Shown piece by piece: positions 56,801 through 64,000 of a stretch of DNA of 64,000 bases; positions within the stretch are counted from its first letter, which is position 1; every line of letters begins with the position of its first letter. Both the position numbers and the translations under genes were made by a program. The notes below the pieces were generated by a model, which was not told the origin of the DNA, ran no database searches, and was given only the letters and a program-made list of their open reading frames with translations. The stretch comes from Photobacterium profundum (lineage in GTDB: Bacteria; Pseudomonadota; Gammaproteobacteria; Enterobacterales; Vibrionaceae), in contig NZ_PYOD01000009.1 in NCBI RefSeq assembly GCF_003026285.1, positions 103,439 to 167,438 of the forward strand, given 5' to 3'.

Positions 56801-59071
56801 ATGTCTGTGCTTGAATTTATAGATACACCTATTTACCCTTCAGCTCTTTCTCCTCGTCATTCCGATGACCAAAAATTGAATACAGAAAACGAAACAAAAT
56901 TGGCGGCGCAAACAGTCGCAACACCAGATGAACTTGTTGACCAAATAATTGCACAAGTTGGAAAAAAAATCGTTATCGGCGTACCTCTTGCTATCGGAAA
57001 ACCCATTGCTTTTATCAATGCGCTTTATCAACGAGCAAAAACCGATCCTTCTATTTCACTCCATATAGAAACGGGGATTACACTCGAAAAACCTATTGGT
57101 AAAAGTAAGTTAGAGAAAAACTTTCTAGGGCCATTCGTTGAACGTGAATTTGCGAATGTACCCGATATTGATTATATCTGTGGTCTTCGTAAAGGCGATA
57201 TACCTAGCAATATCCACGTGAATGAATTTTTCTTCAAAGCGGGCAGCTTTTTAAATAGCCCGCAGCAACAAAATTACACCAGCACAAACTACACGCATGC
57301 AGTTAGAGATCTATTGGATAAAGGGGTGAATGTAGTCGCCCAAATTGTGGCCAAACGTGTCATTAATGGTATAACAACGTACAGCTTATGCAGTAACTCT
57401 GATTTAGCGTTAGATTTCATTCCCGAGATGGATCGCTTAAAAGCAGAAGGTATTCCTATGGCCATTGTTGGCGAAGTTAACAACAACATGCCATTCATGC
57501 GAAACCATGCAGAAGTCGCAGACTGTGAATTCGATTTCATTCTTGATGGTAACCTTAACGAAGACCATGAAGATTACGCACTATTTGCAGCACCTAATGC
57601 CAGTATCTCCCAAGAAGATCATATGATCGGTCTATATGCGAGTACGCTTATTAAAGACGGCGGAACATTACAAGTTGGTATTGGCTCACTCAGTAGCGCA
57701 CTAACGTACAGCACTATGCTGCGTCATCAAAATAACCCTATTTACCAACAAGTACTTCAAGATCTTCAGGTCACAGAAAAATTTCCTCTTAGTTGTATTA
57801 TTGGTGAAACAGGCACATTCGAAGAAGGCTTGTACGGCTGTAGTGAACTGATGGTCGATGGCTTCATGCACTTATTTAAAGCCGGCATACTCAAACGTGA
57901 AGTATTCGAAGATTTAACAATACAAACCCTACTGAATGAAAAGAAAATCACGCCGAAAGTGACTATTTCAACACTACTCACTTTGCTTGAGCATAACGCA
58001 ATATCTTCAGTATTAAACAGTGATGATGTGGATTATTTAAAACGTATTGGCGTATTTAAGTCATCGGTTCATTACCACAACGGGTTGCTTAATATTACTG
58101 ATAGCAGCTATTTAGCTAATTTGAAAAATGAAGAAGCCTTACAATGGATAACCAAACATTGCTTGAATTCAGCATTATGCGGCGGCGTAGTCATGCACGG
58201 TGCATTCTTCATCGGGCCTAAAGACTTTTACGAAGCACTTAATACAATGACCGATGCCGAGCATGATCAATTCTGTATGACGAGTGTGAACTATGTGAAT
58301 GAGCTTTATGATCATTTTCTTGGTAGCCAGCAGCTCAAGCAAGCACAACGTAAACATGCACGTTTTATTAACTCAGCTATGATGGTGACGTTAAATGGGT
58401 CTGTTATTTCAGACGCCTTAGAAAATGGACAGGTCGTTAGTGGTGTAGGCGGTCAATATAACTTTGTCGCACAGGCCCATCAATTACCCGGGGCACGTTC
58501 TATTCTAAAATTACGCAGCTGTTGTATACGTGGCGGTAAACTCCAATCAAATATTTTATTCAATTACGGACACACGACAATACCTCGTCACCTTCGCGAT
58601 ACGGTTATTACTGAGTATGGCATTGCAAATCTTCGCAGCAAGTCAGATCACGTTGTATATACAGAACTGATTAAAATCGCAGATTCACGCTTCCAGCAAG
58701 AATTACTAGAAAAAGCCAAAGCGGCTGGAAAAGTAGCAAAAGATTACCAAATTCCTGCTGAATTTTGTAATAACACCCCAGAAGCGATTGCACAAATATA
58801 CAACAAATATACAGCACAAAATTTCTTTGGCCCCTTCCCCTTCGGTTGTAGCTTTACTGAAGAAGAGCTCAAATTAGGTAAAGCATTAAAGTCACTAAAA
58901 AATAAAACCGCAACAAAAAAAGGCAAAGCACAGTGTTTATGGCAAGCACTATCAACTCCAAAGCCAACAGCCGCTATTGAACCACTATTAAAGCGTATTG
59001 GTATGAATGAGCCAAACAACTTACAAGACCGTATAACAAAACGCCTATTAACAGCAGAATTAAGTAAATAA
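56801..59071 (+). CDS. Long acetyl-CoA hydrolase/transferase family protein
   Basis: This 756-residue protein belongs to family I CoA-transferase/acetyl-CoA hydrolase. Visible are the CoA-binding strand LQVGIGSLSSAL, the region with candidate Glu (GLYGCSELMVDGF) and the C-terminal GQVVSGVGGQYNFVAQAHQLPGARS. Usual members have about 430-550 residues; here an extra C-terminal region (about 640-756) and an extended N-terminus are present. It may recycle acyl-CoA and acetate during lipid build-up or breakdown. ATG 56801 has GGA 7 nt upstream; the GTG at 56783 is less likely. A 47-codon gene follows after 41 bp. Confidence 0.88.
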   Translation: MSVLEFIDTPIYPSALSPRHSDDQKLNTENETKLAAQTVATPDELVDQIIAQVGKKIVIGVPLAIGKPIAFINALYQRAKTDPSISLHIETGITLEKPIGKSKLEKNFLGPFVEREFANVPDIDYICGLRKGDIPSNIHVNEFFFKAGSFLNSPQQQNYTSTNYTHAVRDLLDKGVNVVAQIVAKRVINGITTYSLCSNSDLALDFIPEMDRLKAEGIPMAIVGEVNNNMPFMRNHAEVADCEFDFILDGNLNEDHEDYALFAAPNASISQEDHMIGLYASTLIKDGGTLQVGIGSLSSALTYSTMLRHQNNPIYQQVLQDLQVTEKFPLSCIIGETGTFEEGLYGCSELMVDGFMHLFKAGILKREVFEDLTIQTLLNEKKITPKVTISTLLTLLEHNAISSVLNSDDVDYLKRIGVFKSSVHYHNGLLNITDSSYLANLKNEEALQWITKHCLNSALCGGVVMHGAFFIGPKDFYEALNTMTDAEHDQFCMTSVNYVNELYDHFLGSQQLKQAQRKHARFINSAMMVTLNGSVISDALENGQVVSGVGGQYNFVAQAHQLPGARSILKLRSCCIRGGKLQSNILFNYGHTTIPRHLRDTVITEYGIANLRSKSDHVVYTELIKIADSRFQQELLEKAKAAGKVAKDYQIPAEFCNNTPEAIAQIYNKYTAQNFFGPFPFGCSFTEEELKLGKALKSLKNKTATKKGKAQCLWQALSTPKPTAAIEPLLKRIGMNEPNNLQDRITKRLLTAELSK

Positions 59072-59112
59072 TTAAAATATCTGTGAGTAATCATTGAACG
59101 AGGTATGAGTGG

Positions 59113-59256
59113 ATGGCAACAAAAAGTAAAGAAATGGCATTATGCCCCTATGCTGCCGTATGGGGATGCCCTAAATGTCCAGTTAAACGGATCTGTCCAG
59201 GTAAAACAACGATTGGTGATCAGCCAATCAAGCCCAAAGACAAACCGAAAGATTAA
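59113..59256 (+). CDS. Small four-cysteine protein, 47 residues
   Basis: A short ORF has Cys11-x7-Cys19-x2-Cys22-x5-Cys28 in the sequence CPYAAVWGCPKCPVKRICPG, followed by a Lys/Pro/Asp-rich tail. The spacing could bind zinc or an Fe-S cluster. GAGG lies 9-10 nt upstream. It follows the CoA-transferase stop by 41 bp and precedes a terminator, so it is probably co-transcribed. I do not recognise the family. An overlapping frame from ATG 59105 lacks comparable features. Confidence 0.65.
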   Translation: MATKSKEMALCPYAAVWGCPKCPVKRICPGKTTIGDQPIKPKDKPKD

Positions 59257-59270
59257 TTAATTTGAAATAA

Positions 59271-59310
59271 AACGGGTCACTATTCCTAGCTAGTAACCCG
59301 TTTTTCTTTT
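59271..59310 (+). terminator. Terminator after CoA-transferase unit
   Basis: AACGGGT...ACTA pairs with TAGT...ACCCGTT (59271-59302) and runs into TTTTTC. The 250 bp that follow hold no gene. Confidence 0.85.
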
Positions 59311-59559
59311 TAAGAAAATACACACTGCTAAACAATTGCTCTTCTATTCACAAACCACTATCTAATCAAAGAATCAGTACCACTTCTGATAGCCGCTTAC
59401 GTACCTCTATATACCCAAATTACTTCAAAATTCTCATTTCAGCGAAGATTTCAAATATGCGATGTTTTTATATGTGTATTTCATACGCAAATCACATGCT
59501 ATAAATAATAAACAAGCACCGTATATCCAAGCTAACTAAATGGGCAGTAAGCAACATTT

Positions 59560-60081
59560 ATGATAAACCTAAGAATGGCAACACAAAATGACATTAGCCA
59601 AATTTCACGTTTACATGCAAAAAATTGGCAAGATATATATCGCGGTATGCTGTCAGATAAATATCTAGATAACGACATATTTGAAGATCGTCAAGCAGTG
59701 TGGCTGCAACGATTTGAGACACCAGAGAACCATCAACGTATTTTAGTTGCGTGCGAAAATAATACTCTTTGTGGTTTTATTTGTATTTATATCAACAACC
59801 ACGACAAATGGGGAACATTAATCGAAAACTTGCACATCTGCGAATACTATAAAGGGCAAGGTCTGGGCAAAAAGTTACTCACTGCTGCAACACAAATAGC
59901 TTACCAACACGCACCAGATAATGGGCTTTACCTTGAAGTATTAGCGGGTAACGTAGATGCTCAGAAATTTTATCAGAAGCTAGGGGCATTCAATGAGAAG
60001 ACTCAGACATGGCAAGCGCCCGATGGTAGCCATGTTCAAGAGTTTGTTTATCGCTGGGAAACCATTAAAGAAATGTGTTGA
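59560..60081 (+). CDS. GNAT family N-acetyltransferase
   Basis: This 173-residue acetyltransferase of the GNAT fold has the acetyl-CoA motif YYKGQGLGKKLL (Q/R-x2-G-x-G/A) and the C-terminal LYLEVLAGNVDAQKFYQKLGAF. The substrate is unknown; it looks like the RimI/phosphinothricin-type small-molecule branch. The ribosome site is poor. It is monocistronic next to tRNA genes on the other strand. Confidence 0.88.
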   Translation: MINLRMATQNDISQISRLHAKNWQDIYRGMLSDKYLDNDIFEDRQAVWLQRFETPENHQRILVACENNTLCGFICIYINNHDKWGTLIENLHICEYYKGQGLGKKLLTAATQIAYQHAPDNGLYLEVLAGNVDAQKFYQKLGAFNEKTQTWQAPDGSHVQEFVYRWETIKEMC

Positions 60082-60176
60082 AGCTCAGCTGTAGTAAAAT
60101 TAGGAGTATCAGAAATACACGTGAGGCTAGCAGTTTGAGTACAAAAGAGGGTCTGTATTTTGTATAAATGAACAAC

Positions 60177-60208
60177 AAAAAAGCCCAATACTTTCGTATC
60201 GAGCTTTT
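60177..60208 (-). terminator. Terminator of tRNA-Leu/tRNA-Cys unit
   Basis: On the minus strand AAAGCTCGATAC-GAAA-GTATTGGGCTTT (two mismatches) runs into TTTTTT. Confidence 0.85.
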
Positions 60209-60213
60209 AAGTA

Positions 60214-60287
60214 TGGAGGCGCGTCCCGGAGTCGAACCGAGGTACACGGATTTGCAATCCGCTGCATAGCCACTCTGCCAACGCGCC
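60214..60287 (-). tRNA. tRNA-Cys (anticodon GCA)
   Basis: This 74-nt tRNA has acceptor GGCGCGT paired with ACGCGCC, discriminator T and an encoded CCA. The anticodon loop TTGCAAA gives GCA, and the T-loop is TTCGACT. It is the second gene of the tRNA-Leu-tRNA-Cys unit. Confidence 0.97.
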
Positions 60288-60345
60288 ATATTTATGGCTA
60301 AGTCATTACTTAGCTTTATCGCTTATGGTAACGATAAATAATAGA

Positions 60346-60432
60346 TGGTGCCCCGGGCCGGACTTGAACCGGCACAGCGCGAACGCCGAGGGATTTTAAA
60401 TCCCTTGTGTCTACCAATTCCACCACCAGGGC
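60346..60432 (-). tRNA. tRNA-Leu (anticodon TAA)
   Basis: This 87-nt class II tRNA has acceptor GCCCTGG paired with CCGGGGC, discriminator A and an encoded CCA. The anticodon stem AGGGA/TCCCT with loop TTTAAAA gives TAA. There is a long variable arm (CGGCGTTCGCGCTG), and the T-loop is TTCAAGT. It is the first gene of the unit. Confidence 0.97.
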
Positions 60433-60499
60433 ACGCAATTATTTATTGCGATGCACCTAACCATGTGCTTTAGAAAAAGCGGTCAGACACCATCTTTAG

Positions 60500-60528
60500 T
60501 ATCAACTCTTCAACATTAAAAGTGTCAA
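60500..60528 (-). promoter_or_regulatory. Putative promoter of tRNA-Leu/tRNA-Cys
   Basis: On the minus strand TTGACA (60523-60528) and TTGATA (60500-60505) are spaced by 17 bp and lie about 70 bp upstream of tRNA-Leu. The remaining gap to the LysR gene (60529-60904) is AT-rich and shows no gene. Confidence 0.45.
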
Positions 60529-60904
60529 TACTACAAAATTCTTTTCTCGGTTCAGTAACACCTGAGAACGAGATGTACTTTAACTGATTAAGATAATGAG
60601 TCAACAAGAAGTTTAACTTTATTAATCAATTGATTAAAAAGCAAGCCGCACTGTGCGAGTGGCGTTCAGTTAGCACAAAGATTACACATAACCAATTTTT
60701 ACTAACTATTCATATCCATTAACAAAAAATGCTCGCTCATTGATATTCAGAGTTACAGAGCTCGTCCAGACGCTTAAACCCGAACCTTAAATTGATTAAG
60801 TACAGTAAGACATCTATTTACCACTTTTAGTAGCATTTAACATTGCCTTATTGGTTGATATACTGCCACACTTAATTAATTTCGTTGCAAAAAGTACACT
60901 AATA

Positions 60905-61807
60905 ATGCGAAATACAGATGATTTTTTAATCTTTTACCATTTAATTGAGCAAGGCTCATTCAGCAAAGCTGCTGAGCAAGTTGGGCTAACAAAATCTGTC
61001 GTTAGTAAGCGGATAACCCGTTTAGAACAAGATCTTGGCGTGCAGCTGGTCTATCGAACGACTCGTAAGTTAACGCTTACCGAAGCGGGCGAGGTTTTTT
61101 TCGGCCATGCGAGAGAAGTTTATTATTCTGTCCAAAATGCTGAAGAAGCCATGAGCGGATTAGGGGAAAGCTTAACAGGCACCATTCGTCTTACCGTTCC
61201 AACTATTTCTGGTGAACTGCTATTACCTAAAGCAATATCAGAGTTTAGTGCTAAATACCCAGAAATTCACATTGATATGGATTTAGACAATCGGTTTGTT
61301 GATATTGTGAAAGAAGGATTTGACCTTGCGATCCGAACGGGTGAATTGCCAGATTCAAGTTTTATAGCCAGAAGACTTGTTGATGCTCATTGGGTTATTT
61401 GTGGTGCACCTGAATACTTTGCTCTCAATGGAGTACCAAAAGTAGCATCTGAACTGGTCAATCATAATTGCCTCGCTTATAGCTACCAAGAAACTGGGGC
61501 AAAAGAATGGCTGTTCAAAGGTGAAAATAAACCTTATACCATTAAGGTGAATGGTAACTTTACGACGAATAATGCATCTGCATTACGTCGCGCAGCTTTG
61601 TTTGGGCAAGGGCTTGTTTATGTCCCTAAAGTGCTGGTTGCGGAAGATTTAAAAGCAGGCAGTTTAATTGAAGTGCTGCAAGAACAAGTCGCTAAGTGCT
61701 TAGGTATTTATGCCATGTACCCTTACACTCGTCACCAGCCGATCAAAGTGAAATTATTTATAGAGCACCTTTATCAATGTTATCAGAAACACGAAGATAA
61801 CTTTTAG
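60905..61807 (+). CDS. LysR-family transcriptional regulator
   Basis: This 300-residue regulator has an N-terminal LysR winged helix (residues 1-62, FSKAAEQVGLTKSVVSKRITRLEQDLGVQLVYRTTR) and a periplasmic-binding-type effector domain (about 90-295). It resembles the CrgA/DsdC-like group of single-target LysR proteins. ATG 60905 (MRNTDDFLIFYHLI) is typical; the ORF extends upstream to 60851. It is convergent with the lactate permease, so it may or may not control it. Confidence 0.9.
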   Translation: MRNTDDFLIFYHLIEQGSFSKAAEQVGLTKSVVSKRITRLEQDLGVQLVYRTTRKLTLTEAGEVFFGHAREVYYSVQNAEEAMSGLGESLTGTIRLTVPTISGELLLPKAISEFSAKYPEIHIDMDLDNRFVDIVKEGFDLAIRTGELPDSSFIARRLVDAHWVICGAPEYFALNGVPKVASELVNHNCLAYSYQETGAKEWLFKGENKPYTIKVNGNFTTNNASALRRAALFGQGLVYVPKVLVAEDLKAGSLIEVLQEQVAKCLGIYAMYPYTRHQPIKVKLFIEHLYQCYQKHEDNF

Positions 61808-61822
61808 TCCTCGATCATAAAG

Positions 61823-61861
61823 AAAAAGCGAGATGCTCGAAACTATCACCTCACTTTTTTA
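61823..61861. terminator. Imperfect convergent terminator LysR / lactate permease
   Basis: An imperfect stem AAAGCGAGATG/CACCTCACTTT (two mismatches) with an 11-nt loop is followed by TTT on the plus strand. Confidence 0.5.
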
Positions 61862-61875
61862 TTAGGTCTGAGCGT

Positions 61876-63567
61876 TTACACTATGGTACTCATGATTGCA
61901 GCCACAATGCCGTAAGCAATCATCGGAACGACGGTGCGCTTAATAATAAAGCCTTCTTTATTGGCAATACCTAAAATGGTTGATACGGCAATTATGTTAT
62001 TGATACACACCATATTACCCATAGCCCCACCGACTGACTGCAAAGCTAAAATTGTGGTTTGTGGCAAACCAACATTAATTGCAATTGTTTGCTGAATAGC
62101 ACCAAAAGTCAGGTTAGACACAGTTGCAGAGCCCGAGAAGAATGCACCAAGTGCACCTAAATAGGCACCAACATATTGCCAACTTGTACCCATAAGATCA
62201 GAGAAGGCTTGACCTGCAGTCATGATCGGTGAATTCTCACCACCAGTCATCATCAGCTTCACCATAATTAATGCACCAACCAACGCGATAAATGGCATTT
62301 TGATTCGGCTCGCTGTTTCAGAAAACATTTGCTTAACGATGTTTCCTTGCAACTTGAACAGCGGGATAGAAATCAATACCACCAGAAGGAAAGGTATCAG
62401 TGCTGGCACATAAAGTGTCTTATAAGCCCAAGAAACATCGGTTCCAAGAATATGGCTAAGTTTAACAATCAATGCCTTACTTAGGCTGAAGTCACCTAGC
62501 GGGCCAAACGATAGAGAAAATATTTCTGTGCCATCAGTCAGTATCGACTTAATACCGAATTGCTTAATACGAGTAACAATAAGAATAACAATAAGTAAAA
62601 TCGTTGGCGTCATCGCTTTAAAAATTTGTGCCGACGATACACTTTGACTTTGTACGCAGTGCTTCTTTGATGAACGGGTTTCTGCCGAGCGAGAATCAGT
62701 AGCTATCATATTGACTGCATTCACTTCACCAAAAGTTGTAGCATCACCAGCAAAAATAGTTTGGGTAACACTGTGCTGTTCTTTTGCCAAACCTAAGCCT
62801 AAACGCGCAACAATAACTGAAACAATCAAGCCAATAGCGCCACCAACAAGTGCAGGGAACTCATAATTCCATTGTGCAAGTAGGAAGTATGGAACAGTAC
62901 ATGACAAAGTACTGATTAATACAAACAGATAATTTTTGCGGATATCATTCCAACTAACGATGAAACGAAGCGCCATTGGCGGAATGATAAATGCGGCGAC
63001 AAAATGGATTAAAGCAGTGGTTTTACCTATATCAAGTAAGGTTGCATCATCTAACCCTAGGTTGGAAAAGCCAAACCATGTTGGCGTACCTACAGCACCG
63101 AATGATACAGGTACAGAGTTCATAACTAGGGCCAACATGGCAACCTTCAATGGATTAAAGCCTAAACCAACTAGAATCGGGGCAGCAATTGCAGCTGGGG
63201 TACCAAAACCGGATGCACCTTCAATCATGAAAGCAAATGCCCAACCGATAATCATTAGCTGGGCGACTTGATTTCGACTGATCCCTTCGAGCCAACGACG
63301 AATGATATCTTCAGAGCCTGAAAGATAGATCATTCTGTTTAATAAAATAGCGCCAGCAACAATAGAAATTGGTGTTATAGCAGAAAGAATACCGGCAATG
63401 ATGTTGGCGCTAATTAATGTGATGTCTGTACCGAAGTAAAAAAGTTGTATTGCTCCTACCATTAGAGCGGTAACTGGTAAGGCAATGTGCGATGGTAATC
63501 CATTTTTCTTTGTCATCATCCAAATCAAGATGACAATAGGTATAACGGATAAAAATAAGGACGTCAT
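61876..63567 (-). CDS. lldP: L-lactate permease (LctP family)
   Basis: This 563-residue membrane protein with about 12-14 helices is of the LctP/LldP/GlcA family, which takes up L-lactate (some also glycolate) with protons. Family motifs are FAFMIEGASGFGTPAAIAAPIL, NSVPVSFGAVGTPTWFG, FFSGSATVSNLTFGAIQQ and LQSVGGAMGNMVCINNI. The start at 63567 (MTSLFLSVIP) has GGAAG upstream; an in-frame ATG at 63582 is possible. No lactate dehydrogenase gene lies downstream. Its upstream region reaches the window edge. Confidence 0.93.
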   Translation of the reverse strand: MTSLFLSVIPIVILIWMMTKKNGLPSHIALPVTALMVGAIQLFYFGTDITLISANIIAGILSAITPISIVAGAILLNRMIYLSGSEDIIRRWLEGISRNQVAQLMIIGWAFAFMIEGASGFGTPAAIAAPILVGLGFNPLKVAMLALVMNSVPVSFGAVGTPTWFGFSNLGLDDATLLDIGKTTALIHFVAAFIIPPMALRFIVSWNDIRKNYLFVLISTLSCTVPYFLLAQWNYEFPALVGGAIGLIVSVIVARLGLGLAKEQHSVTQTIFAGDATTFGEVNAVNMIATDSRSAETRSSKKHCVQSQSVSSAQIFKAMTPTILLIVILIVTRIKQFGIKSILTDGTEIFSLSFGPLGDFSLSKALIVKLSHILGTDVSWAYKTLYVPALIPFLLVVLISIPLFKLQGNIVKQMFSETASRIKMPFIALVGALIMVKLMMTGGENSPIMTAGQAFSDLMGTSWQYVGAYLGALGAFFSGSATVSNLTFGAIQQTIAINVGLPQTTILALQSVGGAMGNMVCINNIIAVSTILGIANKEGFIIKRTVVPMIAYGIVAAIMSTIV

Positions 63568-64000
63568 GATCTTCCACTCCATGTGTTTGGCTAGCTAGTT
63601 ACCCGATTAATTAGGATATTTCTTAAGTTAGCTGCCATGTTTATAATTTTGTTATTTTCATTACAGGCTGTATTTAGAATAGTAATTTTCTATCAGCTGT
63701 TTTATGTGGGGAAGATATTCTAAAGCGAAAAAAATTAATGGCTATGCCTCTTTATTGTTACAGGAGGAATTAGTAAATATAAGTTACTTTGTTAAAAATT
63801 ATATAATTTGCCACAAGACCTTTGATAACAAGGCTACAATAAACAAATAGTATAAATATCGACCTATTATTATACATAAACAGGAAACAATCATGTTCTA
63901 TATCTTTACTAATAAATAAAAGTGATAACTTAAGATTTTACTATATCTAGATTTTTTAAATTATAAGTAATTATCATTACTATATACAATGGTGTAATAT
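63568..64000. other. Region upstream of lactate permease to window end
   Basis: These 433 bp are very AT-rich. No ORF, RNA or repeat is recognisable, and the lldP promoter should be in the first 150 bp. A Fur-like AT-rich word (TAATTATCATTA) near 63967 is probably chance. Confidence 0.4.

Noticed and set aside
59409..59462. Repeat-like words (TATATACCCAAATTACTTC, CATTTCAGCGAAGATTTC)
   Set aside because: These resemble dispersed repeats of related genera, but only one copy is present and no inverted ends are visible, so it cannot be supported from this window.

Overview
The window looks like a chromosomal segment of a marine gammaproteobacterium of the Vibrionaceae, most like Photobacterium. 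It is AT-rich. It carries a NorM-type MATE pump, a yccA-tusE-yccX-rlmI-yccT block in the enterobacterial and Vibrio order, a hutC/hutIGUH histidine operon, two large secreted chitinases and an aapJQMP transporter. The genus is inferred from gene content and remembered protein similarity; no search was run.

Layout. 1-1.1 kb: the 3' part of a protein-kinase-like gene and yqfB. 1.2-7.9 kb: histidine degradation (hutC, then hutI-hutG-hutU-hutH behind a palindromic operator). 8.2-10.5 kb: fructosamine-kinase-like, HAD phosphatase and CPXCG zinc-ribbon genes. 10.5-16 kb: ribE and norM, separated by a two-component system whose sensor has a Met/His-rich periplasmic patch, and by two small divergent genes (a Met-rich secreted peptide and a SHOCT membrane protein). 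This is a probable copper or silver response module. 16.4-21.3 kb: a GH19 chitinase and a large di-heme peroxidase with an Ig-like tail. 21.5 kb: tRNA-Ser. 21.8-27.7 kb: a SPOR-domain secreted protein and the aapJQMP amino-acid ABC transporter. 28.1-34.2 kb: the yccA/tusE/yccX/rlmI/yccT block with a chemoreceptor and a TauE/SafE permease inserted. 34.3-42 kb: an EAL-HDOD protein, a GH18 multidomain chitinase, an L,D-transpeptidase-like protein and alanine dehydrogenase. 42.6 kb: a MITE-like palindromic repeat.

43-48.4 kb is an arsenic locus of the arseno-phosphoglycerate type. It holds an arsenate reductase fused to an ArsR repressor, a dual-specificity-phosphatase-like protein, a GAPDH and the ArsJ exporter. 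The two transcription units share a promoter-embedded operator motif.

48.5-59.3 kb is the most striking region, a candidate wax-ester (neutral lipid) storage locus. It holds a two-domain fatty acyl reductase of the Marinobacter type followed by an acyl-CoA-binding protein. Convergent to these are a wax ester synthase/DGAT with an unusual coiled-coil tail and a phasin-like granule protein. Flanking genes are a GMC alcohol oxidoreductase, an alpha/beta hydrolase, a long CoA-transferase and a 47-residue four-cysteine protein. No PHA synthase is in the window, so the phasin most plausibly coats lipid bodies. The genes together could make fatty alcohol, esterify it, package the ester and later mobilise it.

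59.5-64 kb: a GNAT acetyltransferase, tRNA-Leu and tRNA-Cys, a LysR regulator and an L-lactate permease. No CRISPR array, prophage or intact insertion sequence was seen.
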